Shown here: piece by piece, positions 25,701-33,565 of the stretch
Layout of the letters: every line of letters starts with the position of its first letter
How positions within the stretch are numbered: the first letter of the stretch is position 1
Assembly (NCBI RefSeq): GCF_003058055.1
Contig: NZ_QBTZ01000001.1
Span: forward strand, 870,501 to 934,500
Origin: Acidovorax sp. 107
GTDB taxonomy: Bacteria > Pseudomonadota > Gammaproteobacteria > Burkholderiales > Burkholderiaceae_C
Direction of reading: 5' to 3'
Length of the DNA stretch: 64,000 bases
The notes under the pieces: generated by a model
Database searches by the model: none
Told to the model about the DNA's origin: nothing
Seen by the model: only the letters and a program-made list of their open reading frames with translations
Program-made: the position numbers and the translations under genes

Positions 25701-26486
25701 ATGATCCCCAAGAAAACACTCGCCGTTGCTGCGGCCGCCCTGTTTGCCGCCATGTCTCTCGTCTCCCAGGCCGCGCATGCCGGCCCCCGGCTCGACAAGA
25801 TCATGGAGACCAAGGTCATCCGCGTGGGCACGCCTGGCGACTACCGCCCGTTTGCCATCAAGACCGACGCGGGCTACAGCGGCCACGACATCGACGTGAT
25901 TGAAACCATGGCCAAGGAGCTGGGCGTGAAGATCGAGTACGTGCAGACCTCGTGGCCCAACCTGGTGAAGGACCTGCAGGGCGACAAGTTCGACGTGGCC
26001 GTGGGGGGCATCACCCGCAACGTCAACCGCATGCGCATTTTTGACATGCTGCCCGGCTACGCGCCGTTCGGCAAAGTGGCCCTGGTGCGTGCGGCCGACA
26101 AGGCCAAGTACACCAGTGTGGACGCGATGAACCAGCCCTCCGTGCGCGTCATCAAGAACCCCGGCGGCACCAATGAGACCTATGTGCTCGCCAACCTCAA
26201 GGCCGCACAGGTCAGCACGCACGACAAGAACGCCGAGATCCCCGCGCTGATTGCCGAGGGCAAGGGCGACGTGATGATCACCGAGACGTATGAAGCCCTG
26301 CACTACGCCAAGGCCGACCCGCGCCTGGCTGCTGCGTTTGTGGACGCACCGCTCACGCCCAAGAACTACCTGGGCTTCATGCTGCCCACCGACGACGCCG
26401 ACTATGTGCGCGTGATGGGCTTTGTGTGGGGCCTGGTGGACAGCCGGGGCACCATCAAGCAGGCGGCAGACAAGTGGTTGAAGTGA
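25701..26486 (+). CDS. Periplasmic solute-binding protein, PheC (cyclohexadienyl dehydratase)-like
   Basis: 261 aa with a Sec signal ending SQAAHA. The mature protein is SBP family 3: LDKIMETKVIRVGTPGDYRPFAIKT, then TSWPNLVKDLQGDKFDVAVGGITRN, NPGGTNETYVLANLKAAQV and VMITETYEALHYA. From memory these blocks align well with Pseudomonas PheC, including the Glu of its MTDAIEA segment (TETYEA here), which serves as catalytic acid. It could therefore be a periplasmic arogenate/prephenate dehydratase, or a plain amino-acid binding protein. No ABC transporter genes are adjacent. Confidence 0.7.
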   Translation: MIPKKTLAVAAAALFAAMSLVSQAAHAGPRLDKIMETKVIRVGTPGDYRPFAIKTDAGYSGHDIDVIETMAKELGVKIEYVQTSWPNLVKDLQGDKFDVAVGGITRNVNRMRIFDMLPGYAPFGKVALVRAADKAKYTSVDAMNQPSVRVIKNPGGTNETYVLANLKAAQVSTHDKNAEIPALIAEGKGDVMITETYEALHYAKADPRLAAAFVDAPLTPKNYLGFMLPTDDADYVRVMGFVWGLVDSRGTIKQAADKWLK

Positions 26487-26528
26487 TGGCTTTGAACTGA
26501 CGTGGGCCTGGCGCAAGGGGGCAGTGCG

Positions 26529-26984
26529 TTACTCGCCCGGAATCTCCGGCTCCACCAGCAGCGCCAGCAGCTGCAGCGACTCCTGCCAGCCCAGGGTGCA
26601 CATCTCGGTCGGGATCACCGCCGGGATGCCCGCCTGCACGATGGACACCTCGGTGCCCGTCATCACCTTTTTGAGCTGGATGGTGGTGCGCATTTCGCCC
26701 GGCAGGTTGGGGTCGTCAAACCGGTCGGTGTGCACGATGCGCTCGCCCGGCACCAGCTCCACATACTCGCCGCCAAATGCGTGCGTGCCGCCGCTGCTCA
26801 GGTTGGTGAATTGCATGCGGTAGCTGCCACCCACGCGCGCATCCAGACTCAGCACCCGGCCCGTGAAGCCATGGGGTGGCAGCCATTTGCATAGGGCGTC
26901 GGCATCCAGAAACGCGCGGTAGATGCGCTCTGCCGGTGCGCGCAGCACGCGGTGCAGGGTGACGGTGCCGGTCGTGGTGGTCAT
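26529..26984 (-). CDS. SRPBCC / AHSA1-domain protein
   Basis: 151 aa of the START/AHSA1 fold: VTLHRVLRAPAERIYRAFLDADALCKWLPP at the N-terminus, GGSYRMQFTNLSSG, then GGEYVELVPGERIVHTDRFDDP. The C-terminus has LGWQESLQLLALLVE. Such proteins bind hydrophobic ligands or act as Hsp90 co-activators in other organisms. Role here unknown. No partner is evident. Confidence 0.85.
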   Translation of the reverse strand: MTTTTGTVTLHRVLRAPAERIYRAFLDADALCKWLPPHGFTGRVLSLDARVGGSYRMQFTNLSSGGTHAFGGEYVELVPGERIVHTDRFDDPNLPGEMRTTIQLKKVMTGTEVSIVQAGIPAVIPTEMCTLGWQESLQLLALLVEPEIPGE

Positions 26985-27128
26985 GCGGGGTCTCCTTGAA
27001 GGTGGACATCAGGGTGGATGAAAGCGTGAACCGCCGAACGATATCGCTCATTCAACGTGTTCATACCCCTACGACGAACGGGCCTGCGCGTTTTCGACAA
27101 CCTGCCGCTGCCACGGCAACTTTTTGTC

Positions 27129-27446
27129 TCAGGCTGCGACGGTGCGCACTGCAAAGCTCTCGCTGCCCTGCGCCCAGGCCAGCAGCCGATCGATGTTGGG
27201 GTGCTTGCCCGGAAAGGCGCGCGCATCTGCCACATGCTCGGCATACCACTCCAGCCCCAGGCTGGCAGCGGCAGGCGTGATCTGCCCGCCATACAGCGCC
27301 GCCAGCGCGGCATACACCACCAGCGACCCGGTCTGGCCGGGCTTGTTCTCGATGGTGGCCAGCGTTTGGCCGTCCGCGCCCAGCAGTTGCAGGGCGGCGA
27401 GGTGGCTGGCGGAGGGGAGTTGCTTCAGGCGGTCTGCGAAGTTCAT
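27129..27446 (-). CDS. DUF2322 protein
   Basis: 105 aa from the ATG at 27446 (MNFADRLKQLPSASHL). It matches the short conserved DUF2322 proteins of betaproteobacteria: ATIENKPGQTGSLVVYAALAALYGG, then GLEWYAEHVADARAFPGKHPNIDRLL. No membrane segment or known catalytic motif. Function unknown. A repeat family A copy abuts the start codon. Confidence 0.75.
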   Translation of the reverse strand: MNFADRLKQLPSASHLAALQLLGADGQTLATIENKPGQTGSLVVYAALAALYGGQITPAAASLGLEWYAEHVADARAFPGKHPNIDRLLAWAQGSESFAVRTVAA

Positions 27447-27454
27447 GGCAATCA

Positions 27455-27515
27455 AATTCAAGTGAAATGGGCCGCAAGCGCTAGAAGATCATGCGCGAGC
27501 AGCTATAAAAAAGTG
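27455..27515. repeat. Dispersed repeat family A, intergenic copy (upstream of DUF2322 gene)
   Basis: Reads AAATGGGCCGCAAGCGCTAG, AAGATCATGCGCGAGCAGCT, ATAAAAAAGTGAG. It shares the AATGGGCC..AGCGCTAGAAG..ATGCGC..GCAGCTAT frame with the copy at 31978-32042. It sits 9 nt upstream of the DUF2322 start. Confidence 0.7.
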
Positions 27516-27597
27516 AGTGGCTGATACAGCGGGGCGGAATCTTAAAGGATGCGCGTGGGGCCCTGACTTTGAACAGGCGCTACCGTTGAGCAGGCGC

Positions 27598-27927
27598 TCA
27601 CGCCTGCCACACCCCAAATCCCGCCGAGCGCAGGTCGATGCCGATCTCGATCTCCCGGTCCACCGCCTCCTCGTAGGTCATGGGGTTGAAGCCCTCGTAC
27701 AAGTCCGGCAGCAGCCGCAGGCCGTACTGCGTCACAAACCGGTTGGCCTGGATGCCCGCCTTGTGCTTGTCAAACCGCACATCCGGGTCCAGCCCCGTCA
27801 TGCCCACGTACACGCAGGGCTTGCCGTCGATGTAGCCGGGGTTGCATTTGCGAAAGCGCGGCTCCAGCAGCACGTCTTTGGAGAGTTCGACCACATAGAC
27901 GTGGTGGTGGGGCTTGCGGCGGCGCAT
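27598..27927 (-). CDS. GIY-YIG-like small protein
   Basis: 109 aa. The pair HVYVVEL and PCVYVGMTGLDPDVRFDKHKAG spaced about 30 residues apart resembles the GIY and YIG strands plus following Arg of GIY-YIG nucleases. A C-terminal Glu-containing helix (MTYEEAVDREIEI) follows. The match is by eye only and the catalytic set is not fully clear. It lies downstream of the FHA gene on the same strand. Confidence 0.55.
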   Translation of the reverse strand: MRRRKPHHHVYVVELSKDVLLEPRFRKCNPGYIDGKPCVYVGMTGLDPDVRFDKHKAGIQANRFVTQYGLRLLPDLYEGFNPMTYEEAVDREIEIGIDLRSAGFGVWQA

Positions 27928-27984
27928 GGGGGCTGGTGGGGGGCGGTGTGGGGTTGGGCTGCTTTACGCAGTCCGTCTGACGGG

Positions 27985-28986
27985 CTACTCGTCGTCCTCT
28001 TCCGCCAGCCCGTCGTCCCGCAGGCGCCGGTCCAGCTTGCCGCGCAGCGCGTCGGCGTCTTGCAGAAACTGGTCCACCGGCACCGCAGGGGCCACGCGCA
28101 GGGCGGGCGGGAACAGGCTGCTCATGTACAGCTCGCTGCCCAGCCGCATGCGGTTGAGCCACTGCGCACCCAACCACGACGGCACGCCCAGCAGCACCAC
28201 GGCCGCCAAGGCCCAGGCCAGGCCCACGCGGCGGCGGGGCAGCACGGTGACCAGGTGGGCGTACAGCGCGCCCGCCAGCACCAGCACCATCAGCACCGGG
28301 GCAAACCGCGACAGCGACTCCAGCGAGAACGTGAACGCCGTCAGGTAGCTCAGCAACTGCACGGCGTCGGCCACCAGCACGGCGGCGCATGCGATGCGCA
28401 CGTGGCGCCAGAACCGCAGCTGGCTGCCAAACAGCTTGTTGGCCACGGACCACAGACCCGCCCATGCCCCCACCACCGCCAGCGTGGTCAGCAGCAACAG
28501 GGGCAGCGACTTCAGGTATTGCGCGGCGTCGCGTGCCTCCAGCCACGACTCTCCCAGCCCGGCCAGCAGCACCAGCACCGCCAGCGCTGCCGTGGTGCCC
28601 ACCGTGCGCCACGGAAACTGCGGCAGCGCCTGCTCCTCGGCAATGGGCGCATCGGCCAGGCGCAGGTTGATGTGGGTGTGGCCCAAGTCGATGGGCGTGC
28701 CATCGGGCCAGTCAAAGCGCTCGCCCTGGGCATGTTGCTTGCGCTGCAGGCGTGCGCCGTTGCGGGTCTCCAGCACCTCCACCTGCACGGTGCGGGGCTC
28801 GTCCATCGCGCGGTCAATGCGCAGATGCCGGGGCGCCACAAAGGGGTCGTCCAGCACCAGGTCGCAGTCCAGCGCGCGGCCCACGGTCACGGGCCAGCGG
28901 GTGATGGGCGCGCGCGCCAGCAGCGCGCCGTGACGGTCAAACGCCTCGATCAGCCCCAGGGTGGTGGTGGTCGGCATGGCGCTCAT
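27985..28986 (-). CDS. FHA-domain multi-pass membrane protein
   Basis: 333 aa. Residues about 20-115 form an FHA-like phosphothreonine-binding domain (PVTVGRALDCDLVLDDPFVAPRHLRID, then LETRNGARLQRKQHAQGERF and HINLRL). About five hydrophobic helices follow between residues 125 and 275, then a charged cytosolic tail ending in DGLAEEDDE. The ATG overlaps the stop of the upstream protease gene by 4 nt (ATGA), so the two are translationally coupled and probably act together at the membrane. Confidence 0.75.
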   Translation of the reverse strand: MSAMPTTTTLGLIEAFDRHGALLARAPITRWPVTVGRALDCDLVLDDPFVAPRHLRIDRAMDEPRTVQVEVLETRNGARLQRKQHAQGERFDWPDGTPIDLGHTHINLRLADAPIAEEQALPQFPWRTVGTTAALAVLVLLAGLGESWLEARDAAQYLKSLPLLLLTTLAVVGAWAGLWSVANKLFGSQLRFWRHVRIACAAVLVADAVQLLSYLTAFTFSLESLSRFAPVLMVLVLAGALYAHLVTVLPRRRVGLAWALAAVVLLGVPSWLGAQWLNRMRLGSELYMSSLFPPALRVAPAVPVDQFLQDADALRGKLDRRLRDDGLAEEDDE

Positions 28987-30410
28987 GGTGCTGCCTCCCA
29001 GCGAAAGGCCTTGAGGTAGTGGCTGGCCAGCTTCATGCCGTTGTCAAACGCAATGCCCTGCACATCCAGGCGGCCCAGCACGCCCTGCGTGGGCTGGTTG
29101 ACCGAGGTGGCCAGCACCGTCATGTTGTACAGGCCGGTCAGCTTGCGGTAGGCCGACAGGCACACCACCGCGCGCAGCGGCACGTTGCCGGGGTCCACAA
29201 ACCGCTCGGTGCACTCGGCCGCCGTCTGGTGGCGGTTGCCGCGTGTGGGCAGGCGCTCGTTGGCAAAACTTTGCGAATACATGCGGGCAAACCGGGCGGC
29301 GCCCAGAGTGGGCGCGTTGTAGGCCTCGTAAGACAGGCGCACCGCGCCGGTGCTGAAGTCGCCCGCCACCACGTCGCTGTCGGCCTGGCATTGCGTGCGC
29401 TCCAGGTTCAGGCCCGGGAAGGCCGGGTCGCGCCCCGATCCCCAGCACCGCGCTAGCGCATCGTCGGGCACGGGCAGCCGGTAGTTGCCGTGGCGCTGCT
29501 CGCGAAACGGCGCTTTCAAAAAGCGGTCCGTCAGCAGTTGCTGGTGCTCCATCAGCTGCCGCGTCATCTCGGCATGTGCGGCCTGGGTGATGGGCTGGGC
29601 GTTGGCCGCACGCTGCACCAGCGCCTGCGCAAACTCGGCCGGTATCAAGAAGCTGACCTGCTCGCCATCCAGCCGCTTGGCCACGTTGACGCCCAGCACC
29701 CGGCCCGCGTCGTCCACGGCGGGGCCGCCGCTCATGCCAGGGTTGAGTGCGCCGCCAAAAAAGATGCGCGGGTAAAAGCTGCGCTTGACCAGGCCGTTGT
29801 AGGTACCCTCGGTCACCGCAAAGCCAATGTCCAGCGGGTTGCCCAGCGAGTAAATGCGCTCGCCCTGCGCCAGTGGGTCGGTGGTGGGGCGAAAGCTCAG
29901 CACCGGCGCTGCTGCCGTGCGCCCCTTGGCGCGCAGCACGGCCAGGTCGCGCTGCACGTCAAACGCCAGCAGCTCCACCTCGCCCTCCTGCCCCTCCATC
30001 GTCACGTACACGCCCCGGTAGCGCTCGGGCTCCAGTGCCAACTGGCTGGCCACGTGAAAGTTGGTGACGATCAGCCCATCGGCCGACACAAAAAAGCCCG
30101 AGCCAATCGACGCCTGCGTGTTGGCGTTGCGCAGCAGCGTGCGGATCTGTACCAGCTTGTCGCGCGACAGCTCGTAAATGCGCCGCGCGTCGCGCGACAG
30201 CAGGGCCGCATCGGCGGCGGTGGGTGCGGCGGCTGTGGCGCCGCTCGGTGTTGGGGCTGTGCCATCCACAGCGGCACTGCCCGCCGGGCGCGTGGCCGGG
30301 GCGTTGGCAGCAGCGGGTGGGGGGGCGGGCTGTGCGTGCGCTAGCGCACACATCAGCAAAAGCAGCGACGAGGTCGCCAGCCGCAAGGGCCGAATCGAAG
30401 GGAAGGGCAT
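28983..30410 (-). CDS. S1C trypsin-like serine protease with C-terminal extension
   Basis: 475 aa with a Sec signal (LATSSLLLLMCALAHA) and a long Ala/Pro/Thr linker. The protease domain shows the triad context: TNFHVAS (His), FDVQRDLAVLRA (Asp) and GALNPGMSGGPAV (Ser). No PDZ domain is obvious. The roughly 200-residue C-terminal part (RCWGSGRDPAFPGLNLER, CTERFVDPGNVPLRAVVCLSAYRKLTG) is cysteine-containing and of unknown fold. Probably a periplasmic protease coupled with the FHA membrane protein encoded next. Confidence 0.82.
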   Translation of the reverse strand: MPFPSIRPLRLATSSLLLLMCALAHAQPAPPPAAANAPATRPAGSAAVDGTAPTPSGATAAAPTAADAALLSRDARRIYELSRDKLVQIRTLLRNANTQASIGSGFFVSADGLIVTNFHVASQLALEPERYRGVYVTMEGQEGEVELLAFDVQRDLAVLRAKGRTAAAPVLSFRPTTDPLAQGERIYSLGNPLDIGFAVTEGTYNGLVKRSFYPRIFFGGALNPGMSGGPAVDDAGRVLGVNVAKRLDGEQVSFLIPAEFAQALVQRAANAQPITQAAHAEMTRQLMEHQQLLTDRFLKAPFREQRHGNYRLPVPDDALARCWGSGRDPAFPGLNLERTQCQADSDVVAGDFSTGAVRLSYEAYNAPTLGAARFARMYSQSFANERLPTRGNRHQTAAECTERFVDPGNVPLRAVVCLSAYRKLTGLYNMTVLATSVNQPTQGVLGRLDVQGIAFDNGMKLASHYLKAFRWEAAP

Positions 30411-30444
30411 CGCGGTATTCTATGAACGCCCTGCGACAAGCCTT

Positions 30445-30558
30445 AGAGCGGCTAACAAAACTCTTCTGGCGTCGTTGCTGTGTCTTGTCGTACTACTCGT
30501 ACTGCCTGCGACACACCGCCTAGCCAGAACCGCTTCGCTGAGTTTTGTTAGCCGCTCT
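30445..30558. repeat. 114-bp imperfect hairpin element
   Basis: A 19-bp perfect inverted repeat bounds the element: AGAGCGGCTAACAAAACTC (30445-30463) and GAGTTTTGTTAGCCGCTCT (30540-30558). A second inner pair, TTCTGGC (30464-30470) with GCCAGAA (30523-30529), continues the stem. It lies between the divergent protease and M14 peptidase genes. The shape suggests a REP/MITE-like mobile repeat, or a regulatory RNA hairpin shared by both promoters. Confidence 0.8.
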
Positions 30559-30645
30559 TATTGGCGTTGTCCGTTCCGTCGGCCCCGTTTGCCGCCGGGC
30601 CTGCCATTCACCTGCCATTCACCTGCCACTCCATCCCACGCACCC

Positions 30646-31596
30646 ATGCAACCCACCCCCACCTATCCCATCGGCACGCCCGGCCAGCCCTGGGGCGCGG
30701 CAGAACGCGACCAGTGGCGAGCACGCCAGGTGCGCCAGCGCAGCTACGCCGACGACGTGCTCACGGCCATCGAGGCGCTGCGGGGCCGGTTGGAGGTGGA
30801 GATGTACGGCGATGTGATTTATGCCGATGCGCAGCACCCGGCAGAGCGCTTTCCCCTGCGGGCCCTGCGCAGCCCCCAGTGGCAACCCGGTCTGCCCAGC
30901 GTGCTGGTCACCGGCGGGGTGCACGGCTACGAGACCAGTGGCGTGCACGGTGCACTGCGGTTTGTGGACACGCAGGCCGAGCGTTTTGCCGGCCGTGCCA
31001 ACCTGCTGGTGGTGCCCTGCGTCAGCCCCTGGGCGTACGAGCGGGTTCAGCGCTGGAACTTCGACGCCATCGACCCCAACCGCTCGTTCCGCGACGGCTC
31101 GCCCGCGCAGGAGTCCGCCGCCCTCATGCGCCTGGTGGCCCAACACCAGGCCCAATACGGCCCGGTTGCTGCCCACATCGACCTGCACGAAACCACCAAC
31201 ACCGACGAATCCGAATACCGCCCCGCCGTGGCCGCGCGCGACGGCAAGGTGTTCGAGCCCGGCAGCATCCCCGACGGCTTCTACCTGGTGGACGACACCG
31301 ATAACCCCCAGCCCGCCTTCCAGCAAGCCATCATCGAAGCCGTCAGCCGCGTGACGCACATTGCGCCTGCGGACGACAAGAACGAAATCATCGGCACGCC
31401 CGTGGTGGCGCCGGGCGTTATCCACTACCCGATGAAGCAGTGGGGCCTGTGTGCGGGCATCAGCGGCGCGCGCTACACCACCACGACCGAGGTCTACCCC
31501 GACAGCCCCCGTGCCACGCCCGAGCATTGCATTGCGGCGCAGGTGGCGGCGGTGTGTGCGGCGGTGGAGTTTGTGTTGACCGACGCGCAGCGCTGA
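30646..31596 (+). CDS. M14-family zinc carboxypeptidase-like protein
   Basis: 316 aa from the ATG at 30646. Zinc motif GGVHGYETSG (His93, Glu96), DPNRSF (substrate Arg, residues 143-148) and HIDLHETTNTDESE (His177 or His181), then TTTTEVYPD with the likely catalytic Glu. No signal peptide. The closest groups by eye are M14-type amidases and aspartoacylase relatives; the true substrate is unknown. Upstream is a short tandem of CCTGCCATTCA units. Confidence 0.8.
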   Translation: MQPTPTYPIGTPGQPWGAAERDQWRARQVRQRSYADDVLTAIEALRGRLEVEMYGDVIYADAQHPAERFPLRALRSPQWQPGLPSVLVTGGVHGYETSGVHGALRFVDTQAERFAGRANLLVVPCVSPWAYERVQRWNFDAIDPNRSFRDGSPAQESAALMRLVAQHQAQYGPVAAHIDLHETTNTDESEYRPAVAARDGKVFEPGSIPDGFYLVDDTDNPQPAFQQAIIEAVSRVTHIAPADDKNEIIGTPVVAPGVIHYPMKQWGLCAGISGARYTTTTEVYPDSPRATPEHCIAAQVAAVCAAVEFVLTDAQR

Positions 31597-31651
31597 GGGT
31601 TGCGGCCCCGCGCGGCAAGGCTTCGTACTTTGGGTGCTCTCTTGGCGCTCG

Positions 31652-31951
31652 TTATGGAGCGCTTCCCAAGGCTCCCAGCAACCTGGCGCTGACCTCGGCC
31701 TCATCGAGCGTGGCGAACGCCATGTTGTGCTGTTCCGTCAGCGGCCCATGGCCCGGCTCCATGCGGCCAGCGGCGTCATAGCCCATGGCCTTGAACTTCC
31801 AGACCCCGCCGACCAGCTTGAGGGAACCCACATGCGCGCCATCGGCCGTGTGCACGGACACCACGGCGGCGTTAACGGGCACCAGCTGCAACGGGCCAGC
31901 CACCCGGCCAGGCGGCACATGGGCGAAGGTGGGGGAGAACGGAGGCGTCAT
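31652..31951 (-). CDS. Small conserved hypothetical protein
   Basis: 99 aa. It opens MTPPFSPTFAHVPPGRVAGPLQLVPVNAAVVSVH and has a beta-rich middle (ADGAHVGSLKLVGGVWKFKAMGYDAAG) followed by a short helix. No signal peptide, membrane segment or recognised motif. Codon use matches neighbours. A repeat family A copy lies 27 nt upstream of the start. Confidence 0.6.
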   Translation of the reverse strand: MTPPFSPTFAHVPPGRVAGPLQLVPVNAAVVSVHTADGAHVGSLKLVGGVWKFKAMGYDAAGRMEPGHGPLTEQHNMAFATLDEAEVSARLLGALGSAP

Positions 31952-31977
31952 GGATGGGCTTTGTTGCTGCTGGAGCT

Positions 31978-32042
31978 TTTTGAATGAAATGGGCCTATAG
32001 CGCTAGAAGGATATGCGCTGGCAGCTATCAATAAAGGAGCGT
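31978..32042. repeat. Dispersed repeat family A, best-preserved copy
   Basis: Reads in order TGAATGAAATGGGCCTATAG, CGCTAGAAGGATATGCGCTG, GCAGCTATCAATAAAGGAGC. It can serve as the reference copy: TAGCGCTAGAAGGATATGCG then CTGGCAGCTATCAATAAAGG. It lies between the small hypothetical gene and the DUF924 gene. Confidence 0.75.
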
Positions 32043-32065
32043 TCTGGGCTGAGATAGCACCCGAG

Positions 32066-32605
32066 TCAGAACGACGACCCCGGCTCGCTCAAAAACGCCA
32101 GTTCTTCGGCCGTGGAGGTACGGCCCAGCACCGCGTTGCGATGCGGGTAGCGCCCAAAGCGGTCAATGATGGCCTTGTGCCTGCGCTCAAAGTCCAGGTT
32201 GTTTTCCATGCCCGGCTGCGCAAACAGCTCTAGGGCTTGTTCATGAATCACGGCAGATTCGCTGTTCATGTAGGGCATGTAGGCAAACACCCGCTGCGCC
32301 GTGGGCAGGCTGCGGTCTTGCCCGCTGGCCACCAGCTCTTGCGCCAGCGCAAGAGCCAAGGCGTCTTGCGCAAAGGCGCGGGCGGTGTCGCGGTACACAT
32401 TGCGCGAGAACTGGTCCAGCACCAGGATTTCTGCCAACCGGCCCTCTGGGGTGGCGCGCCAGGGGAATAGCTCACAGCGGGCTCCGGTCTCCAGCGTGGG
32501 GCCGAAGCGGGTGCGGATGGATTCGTCGAGGGCAGCGTCTTTGGTGAAGTGCTGCTGAGGGGTTAGCTCGGTGAACCAGAAGTGGAGGATTTGAGAGGAC
32601 TGCAT
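32066..32605 (-). CDS. DUF924 family protein
   Basis: 179 aa. Typical DUF924 features: ILHFWFTELTPQQHFTKDAALD at the N-terminus, LAEILVLDQFSRNVYRDTARAFAQD, and VFAYMPYMNSESAVIHEQALELF. The all-helical fold is TPR-like and the function is unknown. It is the last GC-rich core gene before the AT-richer methylase/ATPase island. Confidence 0.88.
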   Translation of the reverse strand: MQSSQILHFWFTELTPQQHFTKDAALDESIRTRFGPTLETGARCELFPWRATPEGRLAEILVLDQFSRNVYRDTARAFAQDALALALAQELVASGQDRSLPTAQRVFAYMPYMNSESAVIHEQALELFAQPGMENNLDFERRHKAIIDRFGRYPHRNAVLGRTSTAEELAFLSEPGSSF

Positions 32606-32689
32606 CTTGAATTCAAAAAGTAACGTTCTAAGTGCAATCGAGAGGCGAAAACTCCTTGGGGGAACATTTTTCCCCAGAAAAAATAGTTA

Positions 32690-33565
32690 TCAGGCTATTT
32701 TCTTCGTCTGAGGGATTACGTCATCACAAACGATCAAGTGTTCACTGAAAAACATAACTTCATTGCCTACATAGCGCCGTTGGGCCGTGTAGTTGAGTCC
32801 GTATGTCTTCGTGTTCACCAGCTGGTACATAGTGCGTATTTCATCTACGTTGTCATAAGACACCACCCAATGTCGCTTGAAACCTTTAGCCTTGATAGTT
32901 TTCGCGATAGCAACGTGATCGTCGTGCTCGTAATAGTTGCGGTACAGCCCCTTGCCTTTGACGTAGTAAGGAGGATCAAGATAGATCAATGACTCTCTAG
33001 GAAGAAACTCTTTGCATCGCTTCAGAAGAGTCAATGAATCTTCGCTATACACGGTGATGTCTTTCGAACGTTTAGCGATCGCTTCAATCCTAGCGGCGAT
33101 GACTTCCTTTTTGAAACGGGCGTCCAGTTTGTAGGCGCCTTCTTGTCTCTTCCCGCCAATGACGCCCGCTTTCAATATGCCAGAGCGGTTGGTTCTGTTC
33201 ATAAACAAGGTGGCAAATCCCTTCTCGACCAAGCTGGCTTGGCCGTCTTCACGGAGTACAGAGCGCCACTTAAACCATTCTTCGATGGTAATAGGTGTCG
33301 ATGCAAGCAGCTCAAGCAACTCCTCAGAATGCTGCGTTACAGCGACCCAAAACGCAAATACTGCGGGATCTGCGTCGTTGATGTGAATGTGACTCGCATG
33401 ACCCTGAAACAAGAGGTCGAGAGCAACCCCTGCCCCGCCTGCGTAAGGTTCCAGGTAATGCCCACCCGCAACTCCATTGACCTCCATCAACTTGGCAATG
33501 AAAGGTGCAAAAGGCGCTTTACCACCAGGGTAACGAAGTGGGCTGTATAGCCTATTAGAGAACAT
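32690..33565 (-). CDS. D12-class (Dam-like) adenine-N6 DNA methyltransferase
   Basis: 291 aa. The Dam-type order of motifs is clear: RYPGGK (residues 11-16), SAM-binding LEPYAGGAG (38-46), INDADPAVFAFW, and catalytic DPPY (197-200). The protein is somewhat longer than Dam and its recognition sequence is unknown. Its ATG overlaps the 3' end of the ATPase gene by 11 nt, so it is translated from the same message. Base composition is clearly lower in GC than the flanking genes, which suggests acquisition by transfer. It may protect self DNA from the ATPase/TOPRIM partner, or be the modification arm of a defence pair. Confidence 0.88.
   Translation of the reverse strand: MFSNRLYSPLRYPGGKAPFAPFIAKLMEVNGVAGGHYLEPYAGGAGVALDLLFQGHASHIHINDADPAVFAFWVAVTQHSEELLELLASTPITIEEWFKWRSVLREDGQASLVEKGFATLFMNRTNRSGILKAGVIGGKRQEGAYKLDARFKKEVIAARIEAIAKRSKDITVYSEDSLTLLKRCKEFLPRESLIYLDPPYYVKGKGLYRNYYEHDDHVAIAKTIKAKGFKRHWVVSYDNVDEIRTMYQLVNTKTYGLNYTAQRRYVGNEVMFFSEHLIVCDDVIPQTKKIA

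Noticed and set aside
30600..30632. Short tandem of CCTGCCATTCA-like units, possible CRISPR or VNTR
   Set aside because: Only about three 11-bp units without spacers; a simple local duplication.
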